From the NCBI GenBank assembly GCA_024699715.1, contig JANPRD010000010.1:45768-109767 (forward strand): 64,000 bases of DNA, written 5' to 3'. The notes below the pieces were generated by a model that saw only the letters and a list, made by a program, of their open reading frames with translations, was not told the DNA's origin and searched no databases. Numbering within the stretch: position 1 is the first letter of the stretch; each line of letters starts with the position of its first letter. The DNA is from Candidatus Methanophagales archaeon. Its GTDB lineage: Archaea > Halobacteriota > Syntropharchaeia > Alkanophagales > Methanospirareceae. A program made the translations under genes and the position numbers. Below are positions 1 to 9,924 of the stretch, piece by piece.

Positions 1-1336
1 TGGGCGTGAGTGCGCCGAAAGCACCTAAAACGCTTGAAACAACAGAAGGAGCGAGAACAGAGGCAAACACTGCGACGAATGCAAGCGTGAGTAGAGGCAA
101 GAAAGGCGTCAATTTCTCGCTGAATCCGCCCGTTCTTCCGACAACGGCACCTCCTCCGCCCGTAACTTTGCCTCCTTTGTTTGCATCTTCACTCGCACCC
201 AAAGCACGCTCCTCCCTGCGCCGCAGTGCGTATTTGAAAGCGAGAGGCGCTGAAAAAATAATGAAGCCGAGAGCAAATGTCGCAATATGCTTTTCGTTGT
301 AAAAAGTGGATAGATTGAAGAAAGGAGCAAGCATTATCAGCGGAATAATGAACTCAAATGCAAGAACTTTGCACAAATAATCAACATCTTCTCCGCTAAC
401 TGCATCAATAATATACTGAATAATGCCGTAAATGAATATTATGAAACGAACATGAGACCTGCGACCCACATTAAGAGGTAAACGCCGAGGGATATGCCTG
501 CTGCGAGCGTGAAGAATAGTGGCTTTGCCTCTTCCCTCACGAAAATTGCGAAAAGCGGGACGAGGGCGAAGAAAATGAATGAGACGAGGAGACCCCAAGC
601 CCAAGGCAGAGCGAGAATCGGGATGATTGCGCCAGCTGCGAAAACGAGAACCGCCCAATCCCTGCGAGGCTCAATAAAAAATGCTGACTGCTGCTCCTTC
701 GCATGCTTCACTGCGAGAATGAGGAAAAGCATCGCAACCGTGCTGAACAAGGACTTCGGCGACATGGTGGTCGCAGTAGCCGAGAATTGAGCGTGAGAGG
801 AACTGACCTGGTATAATTGCAATCAAAGCGGCGGAAATCAATCCTGTTGCACGGTTATGAATCGTTTTACCGATGAAATATGCGGGGAAAACGACGCAAG
901 CTCCGAGAATTGCGGGATAATATGCTGCTATTGCATGCGTTAATGCAAGCGTTGGACGCCCAGCGCTTACAATCCAAGGTGCAAAAATCATAATTTGGTC
1001 ATAAAGAGGTGCGAAGTGCAGGTGACTACCAAACGGGAAGTATGTGAAAGCGTCGTAGAATATGCGGAAGGGGAAGTGGTCGCCGAAGAGTGCGTTCTCC
1101 ACGAGACGCATGTGAAACACGGGGTCATCCGAACCGAACCTCCAGACACCGCCACGAAAAACATGCTCGTATGGAAGGAAAGCCCTCAAAACGAGTGCAA
1201 CGCCGAAAATTGACCACAATATGTTGAAAATTGTCAGACGGGACGCAAGCTCGGAAGAGGAACGCTCTGATTCATTACCACTACGCTTCCAGAAGCCCTC
1301 TCGTCCGAAGCATGAAAATTGCAGGAATGCCCGCAC
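1..1336 (-). CDS. aglB: AglB/STT3 oligosaccharyltransferase, partial, two frameshifts
   Basis: Membrane oligosaccharyltransferase that transfers lipid-linked glycan to Asn in N-x-S/T sequons of exported proteins. The N-terminal part shows the metal-binding acidic motif GSDDPVFHMR after the first membrane segment and the second motif GYCDHHVAEV, both typical of archaeal AglB. The catalytic WWDYG region would lie beyond the window start. Two one-base shifts break the frame: an extra base near 748-751 and a missing base in the A run at 444-446 (plus-strand positions). Correcting both gives one continuous multi-membrane protein that runs off the window edge. The shifts look technical because homology continues on both sides. 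The start at 1336 overlaps the upstream membrane-protein gene by 56 bases, and no better in-frame start was seen. Family assignment is firm; intactness is not. Confidence 0.85.
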
Positions 1337-1724
1337 AAATCACCGTAACGACAACTGCAGGATTGAAATCAATGTGAAAATGCGGTGCAAATGCCACAAC
1401 AATCGGATATGCGAGGATTAAAAATTCAAGAGGAGCGAGCAGAATGGAGAGTTTCGGCTGAACGAGGCCTTTCCAGAGCAGAAAAGCGAGAGGAATGCAG
1501 TAGGCGCCGAGAATTCCAAAAAAGATGTTCAACGGCTTCGCCCCCACCACAGAAAAAAGCGATGAGATGCCACAAAGGGCGAGTAGCGAAACTGCTGTAA
1601 TATGCTTGAGTTCTTCAAAATCTTGCGCTTTTTCCTCCGCACTCTCCTTCCTCGCCGAGTTTCTTTTTGCGTTCCTTGCGTTTCTTGAGGTTCTTCCGCT
1701 CACTTTCTCTGAAGGCTTCAACAC
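1281..1724 (-). CDS. hypothetical four-helix membrane protein upstream of aglB
   Basis: A 147-residue protein I do not recognise. It has a basic, charged N-terminus of about 45 residues and then roughly four hydrophobic segments (about 46-64, 68-86, 91-112 and 121-140). It ends MLRTRGLLEA at a TAG stop. It overlaps the start of aglB by 56 bases on the same strand, so the two are probably cotranscribed, which suggests but does not prove a role in glycan assembly or flipping at the membrane. No catalytic motif is visible. Confidence 0.6.
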   Translation of the reverse strand: MLKPSEKVSGRTSRNARNAKRNSARKESAEEKAQDFEELKHITAVSLLALCGISSLFSVVGAKPLNIFFGILGAYCIPLAFLLWKGLVQPKLSILLAPLEFLILAYPIVVAFAPHFHIDFNPAVVVTVICAGIPAIFMLRTRGLLEA

Positions 1725-1796
1725 ACTCGCCCTCCTTCCCGCTCTCGCCCCTCACTTTCCACTTGAAATAAATAAGATTTGCTTCAAAGGAATGGG

Positions 1797-2672
1797 ATGG
1801 CGTTGAAAATAGTTTCTGGGAGTGCGTCGCAGTTGCTTGCTTCTCGGATTGCAGAAGTCTTGGGCGGTGTCTTGGCGCTTTGCGAGTTCAAACGGTTTCC
1901 AGACGGCGAACTCTACACACGAATCCTTGAGAGTGAAAGCGAAGAGACGGCGGAGGTCGTGGTCGTTCAAAGCATTCTCTCTGACAGCGATTTCTTCTGC
2001 CTGCTTCAGCTCTTGGATGCGGTTGAGGATGTCTTCCCGAGCGCAGCGGTGGATGTCGTGATTCCATACATGGGCTACGCCCGTCAGGACAAGCGCTTCG
2101 AGCGAGGAGAGGCAATATCCGCAAGGGTCGTCGCTCGCTGCGTCAGCTCCTTCAGACCGAGGCGTGTGTTCGTCGTGAATGCGCATTCTCCAGATGCGCT
2201 TCGCTTTTTTGAGGTCCCCACTTACGAAATAAACGCCGTTCCCTTGCTCGCCTCTGCGCTTTCCTCTGTTGAGAATGCGGTCGTCGTTGCACCCGACGAG
2301 GGCGCCACAGAGCTCGCAAAAGCACTCGCAAACGCCACAGGCTTCACATGGGATGTGCTTCAAAAGCGAAGAATAAGCGGTTCAGAGGTTGAAATTAAGC
2401 ATAAATCGCTTGATGTTGATGGCAAAAATGTGATTATTGTTGACGATATTATATCAACAGGAGGAACAATCGCAACAGCAACAAAAATTCTGAAGTCGCA
2501 GAACGCAAAAGATGTCTTTGTCGCATGCATTCACGGAATTTTCGCTCAAAATGCCGTCTTAAGAATGCTGAAAGCAGGCGTCAGAGACATTTTTGCGACT
2601 GACACTGTCCCTTCGGCGTTCAGCAGGGTGAGTGTTGCCCCCGCAATTGCGTCTGCTCTGAAGGAAAAGTGA
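1797..2672 (+). CDS. prs: ribose-phosphate pyrophosphokinase
   Basis: Makes PRPP from ribose 5-phosphate and ATP for nucleotide, histidine and tryptophan synthesis (hisI and trpC are also in this window). The 291-residue protein has the ATP-binding motif YARQDKRF at about 94-101 and the PRPP loop IIVDDIISTGGT at about 210-221, in the usual order and at the usual length for archaeal enzymes. An upstream in-frame TTG at 1779 exists, but ATG 1797 gives the expected N-terminus MALKIVSGSAS. The gene is divergent from the membrane-protein/aglB pair. Confidence 0.93.
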   Translation: MALKIVSGSASQLLASRIAEVLGGVLALCEFKRFPDGELYTRILESESEETAEVVVVQSILSDSDFFCLLQLLDAVEDVFPSAAVDVVIPYMGYARQDKRFERGEAISARVVARCVSSFRPRRVFVVNAHSPDALRFFEVPTYEINAVPLLASALSSVENAVVVAPDEGATELAKALANATGFTWDVLQKRRISGSEVEIKHKSLDVDGKNVIIVDDIISTGGTIATATKILKSQNAKDVFVACIHGIFAQNAVLRMLKAGVRDIFATDTVPSAFSRVSVAPAIASALKEK

Positions 2673-2724
2673 GTGAGCGAGCGGAGAGGAAAGAGAGAAA
2701 CAAAGAAGAAAAGGTGGTGGAGGG

Positions 2725-3756
2725 CTACCACCGCACTGTTTTCGCTGCGAGTTCGTAGGCGTTTCTCGCAGTTTCAAGAGCGTCTTCGTCAAGAAGCAGG
2801 TAAGCGGCATGCGAGTTGAAGTAAGGAGCGCCTTTTCTTGAGAAAATTGTGAGTATTCTGCCGTTGTGAAGCACTTCGACGCCATCCTCGCAAGGCTCGT
2901 GACTCCTCACGAGTGTTTTCACGCCCAAAGCCCGCAGGACTCGCTCTGAAATGTCCGTGCCGAAGTTCTTTCCTGCGCCTCGCAGTGAGAAAGTGCAGCC
3001 TTCGCCTTCAAAAGGGTCGCTCCACAGGATTTCCTCAAGCTCGCTCGTGTGCGGGTGTCTGCGGTGAGCCTCAGAGATGTCGTTGAGCGAAGTCGCATCC
3101 TGCGGTATTCCGCCGTGAGTGAGCAAGTAGCCTTCGCCTGAAAGGCATTCAATAAACGCAGCATGCGGTAAAAACTCCCAGAGGGTCTTAACCTTCAAAT
3201 ATAATTCACGACCTTTCGCACCGAATTTCCTCCCGAACAGGTAGGGAAGCTCGTGAGGCGAAACTGGAAGGTCAGGCGGACCCTCGTGGTTACCTCGCAG
3301 TAAAATTACTCTGCTTTCACACTCACTCTCACTCCCCGACTTCGCAGCAGAAGAGCATTCCGCAGCTCTTTCAAATGATTCAGAGCCTTTTGAGCCATCT
3401 ACAAAGATTTTAAACTTGAAAAGTGTGTAATAAACCTCAACACTCTCATCTCCTCTGTCTCCATAGTCGCCAAGAAATATGATTTTGGAGGGATTTATCG
3501 CAAAAAAGTCTTCAATAATGCGAGAAAGACTCTCTAAATCGCCATGAATATCGCCAACTACCATTATTTTTGCCTCTCCTTCACTCTCGCTTTCGCCGCC
3601 TTTGCCTCTTCCGAATATTTCCCGAGCAGGAATGAAGACTAAACCGCTGCCCTCTCTTCTTTTCTGCTCTTCGCTGAGAATCCGCTCCACTTCACCGAGC
3701 AAAGATGCGAAATCCTCCGCAGTCGCCGAAGAAGCCTCATTTTGCCACTCACGCAT
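2725..3756 (-). CDS. PPP-family serine/threonine protein phosphatase
   Basis: Calcineurin-like metallophosphatase of the PPP family. The three metal and phosphate signatures are present in order: GDIHGD (about 69-73), GDYGDRG (96-102, in place of the usual GDxVDRG) and RGNHEG (154-159), followed by LTHGGIP. At 343 residues it is slightly long because of a Ser/Glu-rich N-terminal extension and a charged insert at 120-150. It is convergent with prs (52-base gap) and divergent from the MFS gene. The substrate cannot be told from sequence; a role in phosphoprotein signalling is a family-level inference. Confidence 0.88.
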   Translation of the reverse strand: MREWQNEASSATAEDFASLLGEVERILSEEQKRREGSGLVFIPAREIFGRGKGGESESEGEAKIMVVGDIHGDLESLSRIIEDFFAINPSKIIFLGDYGDRGDESVEVYYTLFKFKIFVDGSKGSESFERAAECSSAAKSGSESECESRVILLRGNHEGPPDLPVSPHELPYLFGRKFGAKGRELYLKVKTLWEFLPHAAFIECLSGEGYLLTHGGIPQDATSLNDISEAHRRHPHTSELEEILWSDPFEGEGCTFSLRGAGKNFGTDISERVLRALGVKTLVRSHEPCEDGVEVLHNGRILTIFSRKGAPYFNSHAAYLLLDEDALETARNAYELAAKTVRW

Positions 3757-3787
3757 GCTTTCTCTTCACAGCAAGATTTAAAAAAGG

Positions 3788-5017
3788 ATGCGTGTGCAGC
3801 GAGAGCGTTCAGGCGGAGGAAGCGTAGAGCGGGCAGAAGAAAGAACGAGAGAGAGGCAGTTGCTCACATTTTCAACGGCAGTTTTCATTTTCGGCGTCGC
3901 AGGCGCAGCGGTTGCGACCGTTCAGCCGAGATACTTGGAGAGCTTCGTGCAGCGACCTGAGCTCGTAGGGTTAATTGCGACTATTGCTTACATCGTTGAG
4001 CTCTGCATTTGTGTTCCTGTTGGTGCAATTTCAGACAAAGCAGGCAGGAAGAAAGTGCTTTTCGCATCATTCTCGCTTTCAGCACTCGTATTCATCGCAT
4101 TTTACATCAACAAAAGCACGCTTGCACTCCTACCGCTTCAGACCGCACTCGTCGCCTTCACGACGCCACTCTGGGTCGCTGCCGAAGCATTCGTGAAGGA
4201 CATTTCGCCTGTTGAACGGCGAGGGGAGTTCAGGTCGCTCTTCGGCACTTTCGCAAACGCAGGCTTCCTCGCAGGCGTCCTGCTCGCAGGCATCCTTGAA
4301 ACGCTCTTCGGGCTTCGCTCTCCTTACCTCTTCGCAGCACTGCTCTCTTTCGCAGCACTCCCGCTACTCACCACGCTTGAAGAGCCTGTGAAAACGAAAT
4401 CTGCAAAAACTACAAAAGCCGCATCTGCTGTTGTGCGTGTTAATGCATCGTTAGAGTTGTATTTACTGCTATTTTGCACGATTTCCCTCTATTTTTGGTA
4501 TGCATCAAAGTGGATTTTCGGACCTTTGCTCTTGCAAGAGATGGGCTACGAGCCTTTTCACATATCAGAATGGCTGAGTATTTCAATAATTCCATTCTTA
4601 CTGTTCCAAATACCTGTCGGAAAGTTCGCAGACCGCAGAGGAAAAGGAGAATTAATTTGCGTCGGTCTTTTGATTTCTGCGGTTTCTGTGGCACCTCTCG
4701 GCTTCTCTCACGCTTTCGCTTGGCTACTCGCCTTCGTTCTCTTCGCATCCTTCGGAAACGCAATTGCAGAGCCTCTTTTGGAGGCGAGGGTCGCAGATAT
4801 TGTGCCTGCTGAGAAATACGGCTCTTTCTCTGGAATTTTTGAAGTGGCGAAAATAGGAGGTTTCATCGCAGGCTCCGCAGTTTCAGCCGCTTTCATCCGC
4901 TTCTTCGGAATTTCAGCCGTTTTCTTGCCCTCATTTGCCTTCCTTTTCACTTCTTTTCTGGCTTTCCTGCTTTTTCTTTGTTGCGTCGTTGGTCGTGCTT
5001 CATGCAGGCGAAATTGA
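3788..5017 (+). CDS. MFS transporter
   Basis: A 409-residue major facilitator carrier with about twelve hydrophobic segments. It has the loop 2-3 signature in the form GAISDKAGRKKV (about 83-94) and a second-half copy, PVGKFADRRGKG, after the central charged loop near 200-215. The first 30 residues are basic and may be over-extended by choice of the first ATG. Substrate unknown. It stands alone between the divergent phosphatase and convergent marker 15. Confidence 0.87.
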   Translation: MRVQRERSGGGSVERAEERTRERQLLTFSTAVFIFGVAGAAVATVQPRYLESFVQRPELVGLIATIAYIVELCICVPVGAISDKAGRKKVLFASFSLSALVFIAFYINKSTLALLPLQTALVAFTTPLWVAAEAFVKDISPVERRGEFRSLFGTFANAGFLAGVLLAGILETLFGLRSPYLFAALLSFAALPLLTTLEEPVKTKSAKTTKAASAVVRVNASLELYLLLFCTISLYFWYASKWIFGPLLLQEMGYEPFHISEWLSISIIPFLLFQIPVGKFADRRGKGELICVGLLISAVSVAPLGFSHAFAWLLAFVLFASFGNAIAEPLLEARVADIVPAEKYGSFSGIFEVAKIGGFIAGSAVSAAFIRFFGISAVFLPSFAFLFTSFLAFLLFLCCVVGRASCRRN

Positions 5018-5106
5018 TTGAGGCATGTTTGAGGTTTGTTTGACCTTTTTCTGTCCGTTTTCTGTCCGTTTTCTGTCCGTTTCAGTCCGTTTCTGCTTGT
5101 TTCAGT

Positions 5107-6366
5107 CTATTTTCTGAAAGATGAAGCGAGAAGAGCGCCGCCGATTGCACCTATGTATTGCGAGTGCGGTGGCACAATCACATCAAATCCGAGCACATCC
5201 CGCATCGCTTTCGGGACGCCAGCGACAAGCGAAGTGCCTCCGACCTCAATAGCGGGCTTTCTGACCTCAATCTCCTGCATTAGCTGCTCTTTCACCTGCT
5301 CAACGACGGAATAGCATGCTGCTGCTGCGACATCCTCCTTCCGAGCGCCTGCTGAGAGCGCTGAAACGAGGTCTTGAATGCCGAAGACGACGCAATAGCT
5401 GTCCATTTTTATCTTTGTGGGGTCGCCTTCAAGCGCAAGTTTCCCGAGCTGAACGACATCCACGCCCATTCTCCTCGCAGTTAGCTCTAAAAATCTGCCA
5501 GAAGCGCCTGCACATATCCCGCCCATCGTGAAATTATCTGGAATTCCGTCATTTGCGGTGATTATTTTGTTGTCCATTCCGCCAATATCAATAATCATCG
5601 CCTCTCCTTTCATTATTCCTGCGAGGAACATCGCTGCCTTTGAGTTCACTGTGAGCTCCTCTTGAATGAGTTCTGCGTTGAAATGCTTTCCGACGGCGAA
5701 TCTGCCGTAGCCCGTGACGCCGAGAGCCTCAATGTCCTCTCTTTTCATGTGTGCGAGCTCAAGCACCTTCGCAAACACCTTCTCAGCAGTCGGGACAACC
5801 TCACGAGTGTGCGTCCAGTAGGCTGCGATGACCTCGTTGTCCTGCATGATTGCCGCTTTTGTCGTTGTTGAGCCCGAGTCTATGCCTGCGGTGATGCCTT
5901 CCTGCTTCTCTCGCTCTAAAATCCAGCGTCGCTTCACAATCGTGACGAGAGCCTCCATTCTCGTGAGCAGTTCGCCCGCTTTTGTCCGCTCCGAGAAAGG
6001 ATACATGACGACAGGCAAGTTCTTCGCTTGAATGAGCCTCCTTATCTCTGTTCGGATGACTGCTCCTCTCGGACACTTGTGGCATGTCGCAATAAAAACT
6101 GCGTCTGCGTCGCAGAGACCTTCAACGATTGCGTAGCCTCTTGCGAGTGCAACGCTCAGTCCGATGCTATCCTCAAAGTCGTAGCCGAAATCCTTCTTCT
6201 TCGCCTCTACATAGTCAAGGTCAACCTCAGGAATAACAATTTCCGCTCCGACAGCCTCCGCAGCTCGCTCAATCTCTCGCTGCACATTCCCGTAAATCGT
6301 CCCGCAGGAGACTTGCGCAATCCGAACCTTCTCCGCAGAACTCTCACGCTCCCGCTCCTCTGTCAT
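5107..6366 (-). CDS. methanogenesis marker protein 15 (acyl-CoA dehydratase activase-type ATPase)
   Basis: ASKHA-fold ATPase of the BadF/HgdC family in the form known as methanogenesis marker 15, a protein restricted to methanogens and related methane or alkane oxidisers. After an N-terminal domain of about 155 residues with two conserved Cys (ATCHKCPRG), the ATPase phosphate motif [12 protein letters not shown] appears, then [10 protein letters not shown] and the cluster-ligand region [13 protein letters not shown]. Family members usually activate a partner Fe-S enzyme by ATP-driven electron transfer; the partner here is unknown. It lies 76 bases downstream of the glycerate kinase gene, same strand. 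It supports a methane-metabolism lineage. Confidence 0.9.
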   Translation of the reverse strand: MTEERERESSAEKVRIAQVSCGTIYGNVQREIERAAEAVGAEIVIPEVDLDYVEAKKKDFGYDFEDSIGLSVALARGYAIVEGLCDADAVFIATCHKCPRGAVIRTEIRRLIQAKNLPVVMYPFSERTKAGELLTRMEALVTIVKRRWILEREKQEGITAGIDSGSTTTKAAIMQDNEVIAAYWTHTREVVPTAEKVFAKVLELAHMKREDIEALGVTGYGRFAVGKHFNAELIQEELTVNSKAAMFLAGIMKGEAMIIDIGGMDNKIITANDGIPDNFTMGGICAGASGRFLELTARRMGVDVVQLGKLALEGDPTKIKMDSYCVVFGIQDLVSALSAGARKEDVAAAACYSVVEQVKEQLMQEIEVRKPAIEVGGTSLVAGVPKAMRDVLGFDVIVPPHSQYIGAIGGALLASSFRK

Positions 6367-6442
6367 TTGTTTATTTATTTTGCTTCTTCATTAATGTCTT
6401 TTATGTCTTTTCGCTCCTTCGCTCCGCAAGCTCGCATGCTCA

Positions 6443-7884
6443 TCATGCAACGAGCAAAACCGCAATGTCATTCACATTCGTGCCTGTCCTGCCGGTGAGC
6501 AGGGCGTCGTTTAGCATGCTGAAGAAAGTGTAAGAGTCGTTGTTTCTCAAAAACGCTTCGGCGTCGAGGGAGGCGTCCTTCGCCCTTTTCAAGCGTGAAT
6601 CCGTCTGCGATTGCCCCTGCAGCTTCGCTCACGCCGTCTATGCCGTCTGTGCCGATTGACGCAACGACGATGCCCTCTTCAGAAGCGATGCGAATAGCTG
6701 CACTCAACACGAACTCTTGGTTGCGACCGCCTCTGCCAGTGCCTACAACACTGACGGTTGTCTCGCCACCCGCAATCACCGCTGCTGGCGTCTTAATCGG
6801 AATCCCGTAGCGACGAATGTCCCTCGCAACCGCAACAAAAACCTTCGCAACCTCCCGACTCTCGCCTTCAAGATGCGTCGTTAAGAGAAGCGTGTTGTAG
6901 CCTCTCGCTCCTCGCCTCCTCTTCTGCTGCTCTCGCAGCAACGAGATTATTCCCAATAATTATGTTTTGTGCGTTGCTTATGCGTTTTTCATGCTTGCGA
7001 CGACGCTCCTCTTCCTCCGCCAAGCCTCTTTCAATAAAATTCCTCACGCTCTCTGGAATTCTCGCCCAAAGTCCGTACTTTTCAAGCACTCCCTTCGCCT
7101 CGCTGAATGTTGAAGTGTCTTCAGCGGTCGGACCTGAAGCAATCGCATCAACAGGGTCGCCAATCACATCCGAGAGAATGAGAGCAAGCGTTTTCGCAGG
7201 CATCGCAGCTTCGGCGAGCTTCCCGCCCTTCACCGCCGAAATCTTCTTGCGCACCACATTCAATTCGCTCACTGTGCATCCAGACCTCAAAAGAAGCTCC
7301 GTTACCGCTTTTTTGTCTTCAAGCGTGAGACCTTCAGCGGGCTTTGCGAGCAGTGAAGAGCCGCCTCCTGAAATTAGAGCGATGAAAATGTCATTTTTCT
7401 CGCACTTCCGAGCGATTTCAAGCGCCTTCTCCGCTGCATGCACAGAGCTCTCGTCTGGAACAGGGTGCGATGCCTCCAAAACTTCAAAATTCTTCGGATG
7501 CGAGCCACAACGCTGACCTCTCGGAATGACCACAATTCCCTCGTCAACGCTCAAAATTTCCTCAATCGCTCTCGCCATCCCAAGACTCGCCTTGCCAAAG
7601 GCAACAACCCTCACCTTACCACGCAGTTCAACATCTGCGGTGGCGTTCTCGCCTGAAACCTTCAGCTTTCTGCCCTCAACTCTCACACGGTTGCACATAA
7701 GTTCGTAAGGGTCGGCGGATTTCACCGCACTTGCGAGTATTGCAAGAGCATCCGCTCTCAATTTCTTCAACTTCCCTCCGCATGCAACGATTTCATCGTA
7801 ATTTGCGAAGAGTTTGCGAGCAGCCTCCTCATTCCTTACGCTCTCTCGCTTTTTCATCCCTCTGACCACTTCCTCTTTCTTCAA
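6443..7884 (-). CDS. gckA: glycerate 2-kinase (GckA/MOFRL family), two frameshifts
   Basis: ATP-dependent glycerate 2-kinase, feeding glycerate into 2-phosphoglycerate. The N-terminal part shows the conserved ISGGGSSLL segment and the C-terminal MOFRL part shows GGETTV, GRGGRNQEF and TDGIDG. The reading frame changes near 6908-6912 (one extra base) and again at the C run 6583-6585 (one extra base). After both corrections the protein ends GRTGTNVNDIAVLLVA, the normal family ending, at a TGA at 6443-6445. The reconstructed length of about 480 residues is normal. Downstream is marker 15; upstream, after 170 bases, carS. Probably an intact gene with sequence errors. Confidence 0.85.
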
Positions 7885-8056
7885 CAGTCCTCAACAGCAT
7901 ACTCGTCCTTTTCCTTCTTATGCTCACTTGCGAATGCAGCTGCGAGAAGGCTCAAAATGTCGGTCAGTTATTGTGAAAGCAACTAACGACAATTCATCTC
8001 AAATCTTCCGCATCTGCTCACCTGCTTCCTACTTCCACCTGCTGTCGCATCTCTCG

Positions 8057-8596
8057 TCACCATGCCTCTCGCTTCAAGTGCAGTTTGAATCCCAAGAAGT
8101 TCGTGAGCAAATGCAGAGGAGGCGTCATAAGAAGCACTGAAATCGCCACGGGCATCGTGAAATTTTCAAAAAACCACTCACTCTCGCATAAAACGAGAAG
8201 AAGCCAAGCGCCTGCAACAAAATCCAACTGGTCAAGCAATGGAAAAGGGTGCCCTCGCCTCAAACCCAATCTTCGCTTCAAAAATGATGCCGAGATGTCT
8301 CCGAGAAGGGCTCCTGCACTCAAGCATAAAAGCACAGCAGGCGTGAATTCAGGCATTTTCAGCAGAGGTGCGATGAATTCTTGAAGCATTCCCACAAGTA
8401 AGCCTGCAAAGACGCCTGAGAAGAAGCCTTCGTATGTCTTTCCTTCGCCAAGAATCCTTTTATTTCCGAGATTTTTGCGCATGTCAATGGGAGTTTTACC
8501 GAAAATACCGCCAAATAATGCGGCTGCGCTGTTCGCTATGTATGCAGGAAGCATGAGCCAAAACGCATTCGCAACAATATGAACGACAGCACACAT
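8057..8596 (-). CDS. carS: CDP-archaeol synthase
   Basis: Integral membrane CTP:archaetidic-acid cytidylyltransferase, which makes CDP-archaeol for archaeal polar lipids. The 179-residue protein has about five membrane segments and the signatures IDMRKN, KTYEGFFSG, GDISASFLKRR and FPLLDQLDF typical of the DUF46/CarS family. It is divergent from the AK6-like and archaetidylinositol phosphate synthase genes, so two steps of archaeal phospholipid synthesis sit together. Confidence 0.92.
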   Translation of the reverse strand: MCAVVHIVANAFWLMLPAYIANSAAALFGGIFGKTPIDMRKNLGNKRILGEGKTYEGFFSGVFAGLLVGMLQEFIAPLLKMPEFTPAVLLCLSAGALLGDISASFLKRRLGLRRGHPFPLLDQLDFVAGAWLLLVLCESEWFFENFTMPVAISVLLMTPPLHLLTNFLGFKLHLKREAW

Positions 8597-8648
8597 TTCA
8601 CTCCTTCCTTCTCTTCTTTTATCTCTTCCACTCCTAAAAAATACTGTG

Positions 8649-9257
8649 ATGATTGTAGCGATAACAGGGACGCCGGGCGTTGGAAAGACGAGTGTCTGCT
8701 CGCATCTTCGTGAGTTAGGATTTCAAGTGATTGACATAAATAAGCTTGTCAGTGAGAGGTTTCACAAGGGTTTTGACAATAAAAGGAGATGCTTCGTCGC
8801 AGATTTACGAAAATTGAGGAGGCATGTGAAAAGAATACACAAAAGTGCGGCGAAAGAGAAGCAAGATAACCGCAGGAAGCATATTTTGCTGTTAGATAGC
8901 CACATATCTCACCTCTTGCATCCGGATGTTGCGATTGTTTTGAGGGCGAATCCGCTTGAGTTGGCGGAGCGTTTGAGGCGGAAAGGCTTTGAAGAGCGGA
9001 AAATAAAAGAGAATGTGCAGGCGGAGACGCTTGATGTGATTCTCGTTGAGGCTGTTGAACGCTGCAAGTTCGTTTACGAGATTGACACGACGGGAAAGAG
9101 CGTTGAAGCGGTTGCTGAATGCGTGCGTGAGATTCTCTCTGCGTTGCGAGAACACACGGAAGAACGCAGGAAAGAAATGTTAGCGAAGTATGAGGTTGGT
9201 GGCGTGGACTGGAGCGAATATGTGGAGGATGTCTTTGCTCACTGCGATGACTGTTGA
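8649..9257 (+). CDS. putative adenylate kinase, AK6/Fap7-like
   Basis: P-loop nucleotide kinase with Walker A GTPGVGKTS (about 7-15), a lid region NPLELAERLRRKGF and the conserved tail AETLDVILVEA. The archaeal AK6/Fap7 family acts on AMP and has been tied to small-subunit rRNA maturation; that role is inferred from the family. A GTG lies directly before the ATG at 8649 and could also start translation. The 3' end overlaps the next gene by 11 bases, so the two are cotranscribed. Confidence 0.85.
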   Translation: MIVAITGTPGVGKTSVCSHLRELGFQVIDINKLVSERFHKGFDNKRRCFVADLRKLRRHVKRIHKSAAKEKQDNRRKHILLLDSHISHLLHPDVAIVLRANPLELAERLRRKGFEERKIKENVQAETLDVILVEAVERCKFVYEIDTTGKSVEAVAECVREILSALREHTEERRKEMLAKYEVGGVDWSEYVEDVFAHCDDC

Positions 9258-9885
9258 TTCTTTGTTCAGACCGATTGTGGAGCGTAGTGCATTCGCAGGT
9301 AAAATTGCGAGGTTTCTTGCGAGGCTCGGCGTAACGCCAAATTTTCTTTCTGTGCTTTCACTCATTTTTGCTGCGATTTCAGGCATTCTTTTCGCAGTTT
9401 CAAGCGGAGAGTGCGGAAACTTTAACATTTTTCTGTTTTTTGCAGGTGTTTTTGTTGCTGCGAATGCTGTTTTTGACACGCTTGACGGCGTTCTTGCTCG
9501 TGAGACGGGAAACGCAACACGCAAAGGCGACTTCCTTGAGCATGTGCTTGACCGCTATGCCGATGTTTTCATTCTTCTCGGCATTATTTTCGGTGGATAT
9601 GCCCGTTGGGATGTCGGAACGGTTGCGATTGTCGGCGTTCTCCTCTCCTCTTACATCGGCGTGCAGGCACAGGCAGTCGGCTTGAAGCGTGTTTACGGCG
9701 GAGTTCTCGGCAGAGCGGACAGACTTCTTCTTATCCTCGCAGCAACAGTATTGAATGCTTTTCACACCTCACCGCTCTTCGCAAATCTTACTGCTCTTGG
9801 CATCGCAGTCGTTATTATCGCAATATTCTCGCATTTCACTGCAATGCAACGCTTTTTTTATGTGTGGAGGCAACTGCACAATTAA
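9247..9885 (+). CDS. CDP-alcohol phosphatidyltransferase (archaetidylinositol phosphate synthase type)
   Basis: Membrane enzyme joining CDP-archaeol to a polar head group, probably inositol phosphate. It carries the class motif DTLDGVLAR, then G, then EHVLDRYAD. The third of the four motif aspartates is Glu (GDFLEHVLD), while the fourth, the catalytic base in the family, is kept. About six membrane segments. I chose ATG 9247, which overlaps the previous gene by 11 bases; an upstream in-frame start at 9190 would overlap it by 68. Head-group specificity is inferred from the DRYAD segment and the pairing with carS. Confidence 0.82.
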   Translation: MTVDSLFRPIVERSAFAGKIARFLARLGVTPNFLSVLSLIFAAISGILFAVSSGECGNFNIFLFFAGVFVAANAVFDTLDGVLARETGNATRKGDFLEHVLDRYADVFILLGIIFGGYARWDVGTVAIVGVLLSSYIGVQAQAVGLKRVYGGVLGRADRLLLILAATVLNAFHTSPLFANLTALGIAVVIIAIFSHFTAMQRFFYVWRQLHN

Positions 9886-9924
9886 GGCGACTGTTATTTG
9901 AACTGCAAGCTGCAACAAAAGAGC

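Noticed and set aside
6..302. Open frame on the plus strand at the window start
   Set aside because: The minus strand continues the AglB membrane region here; the plus frame is a shadow.
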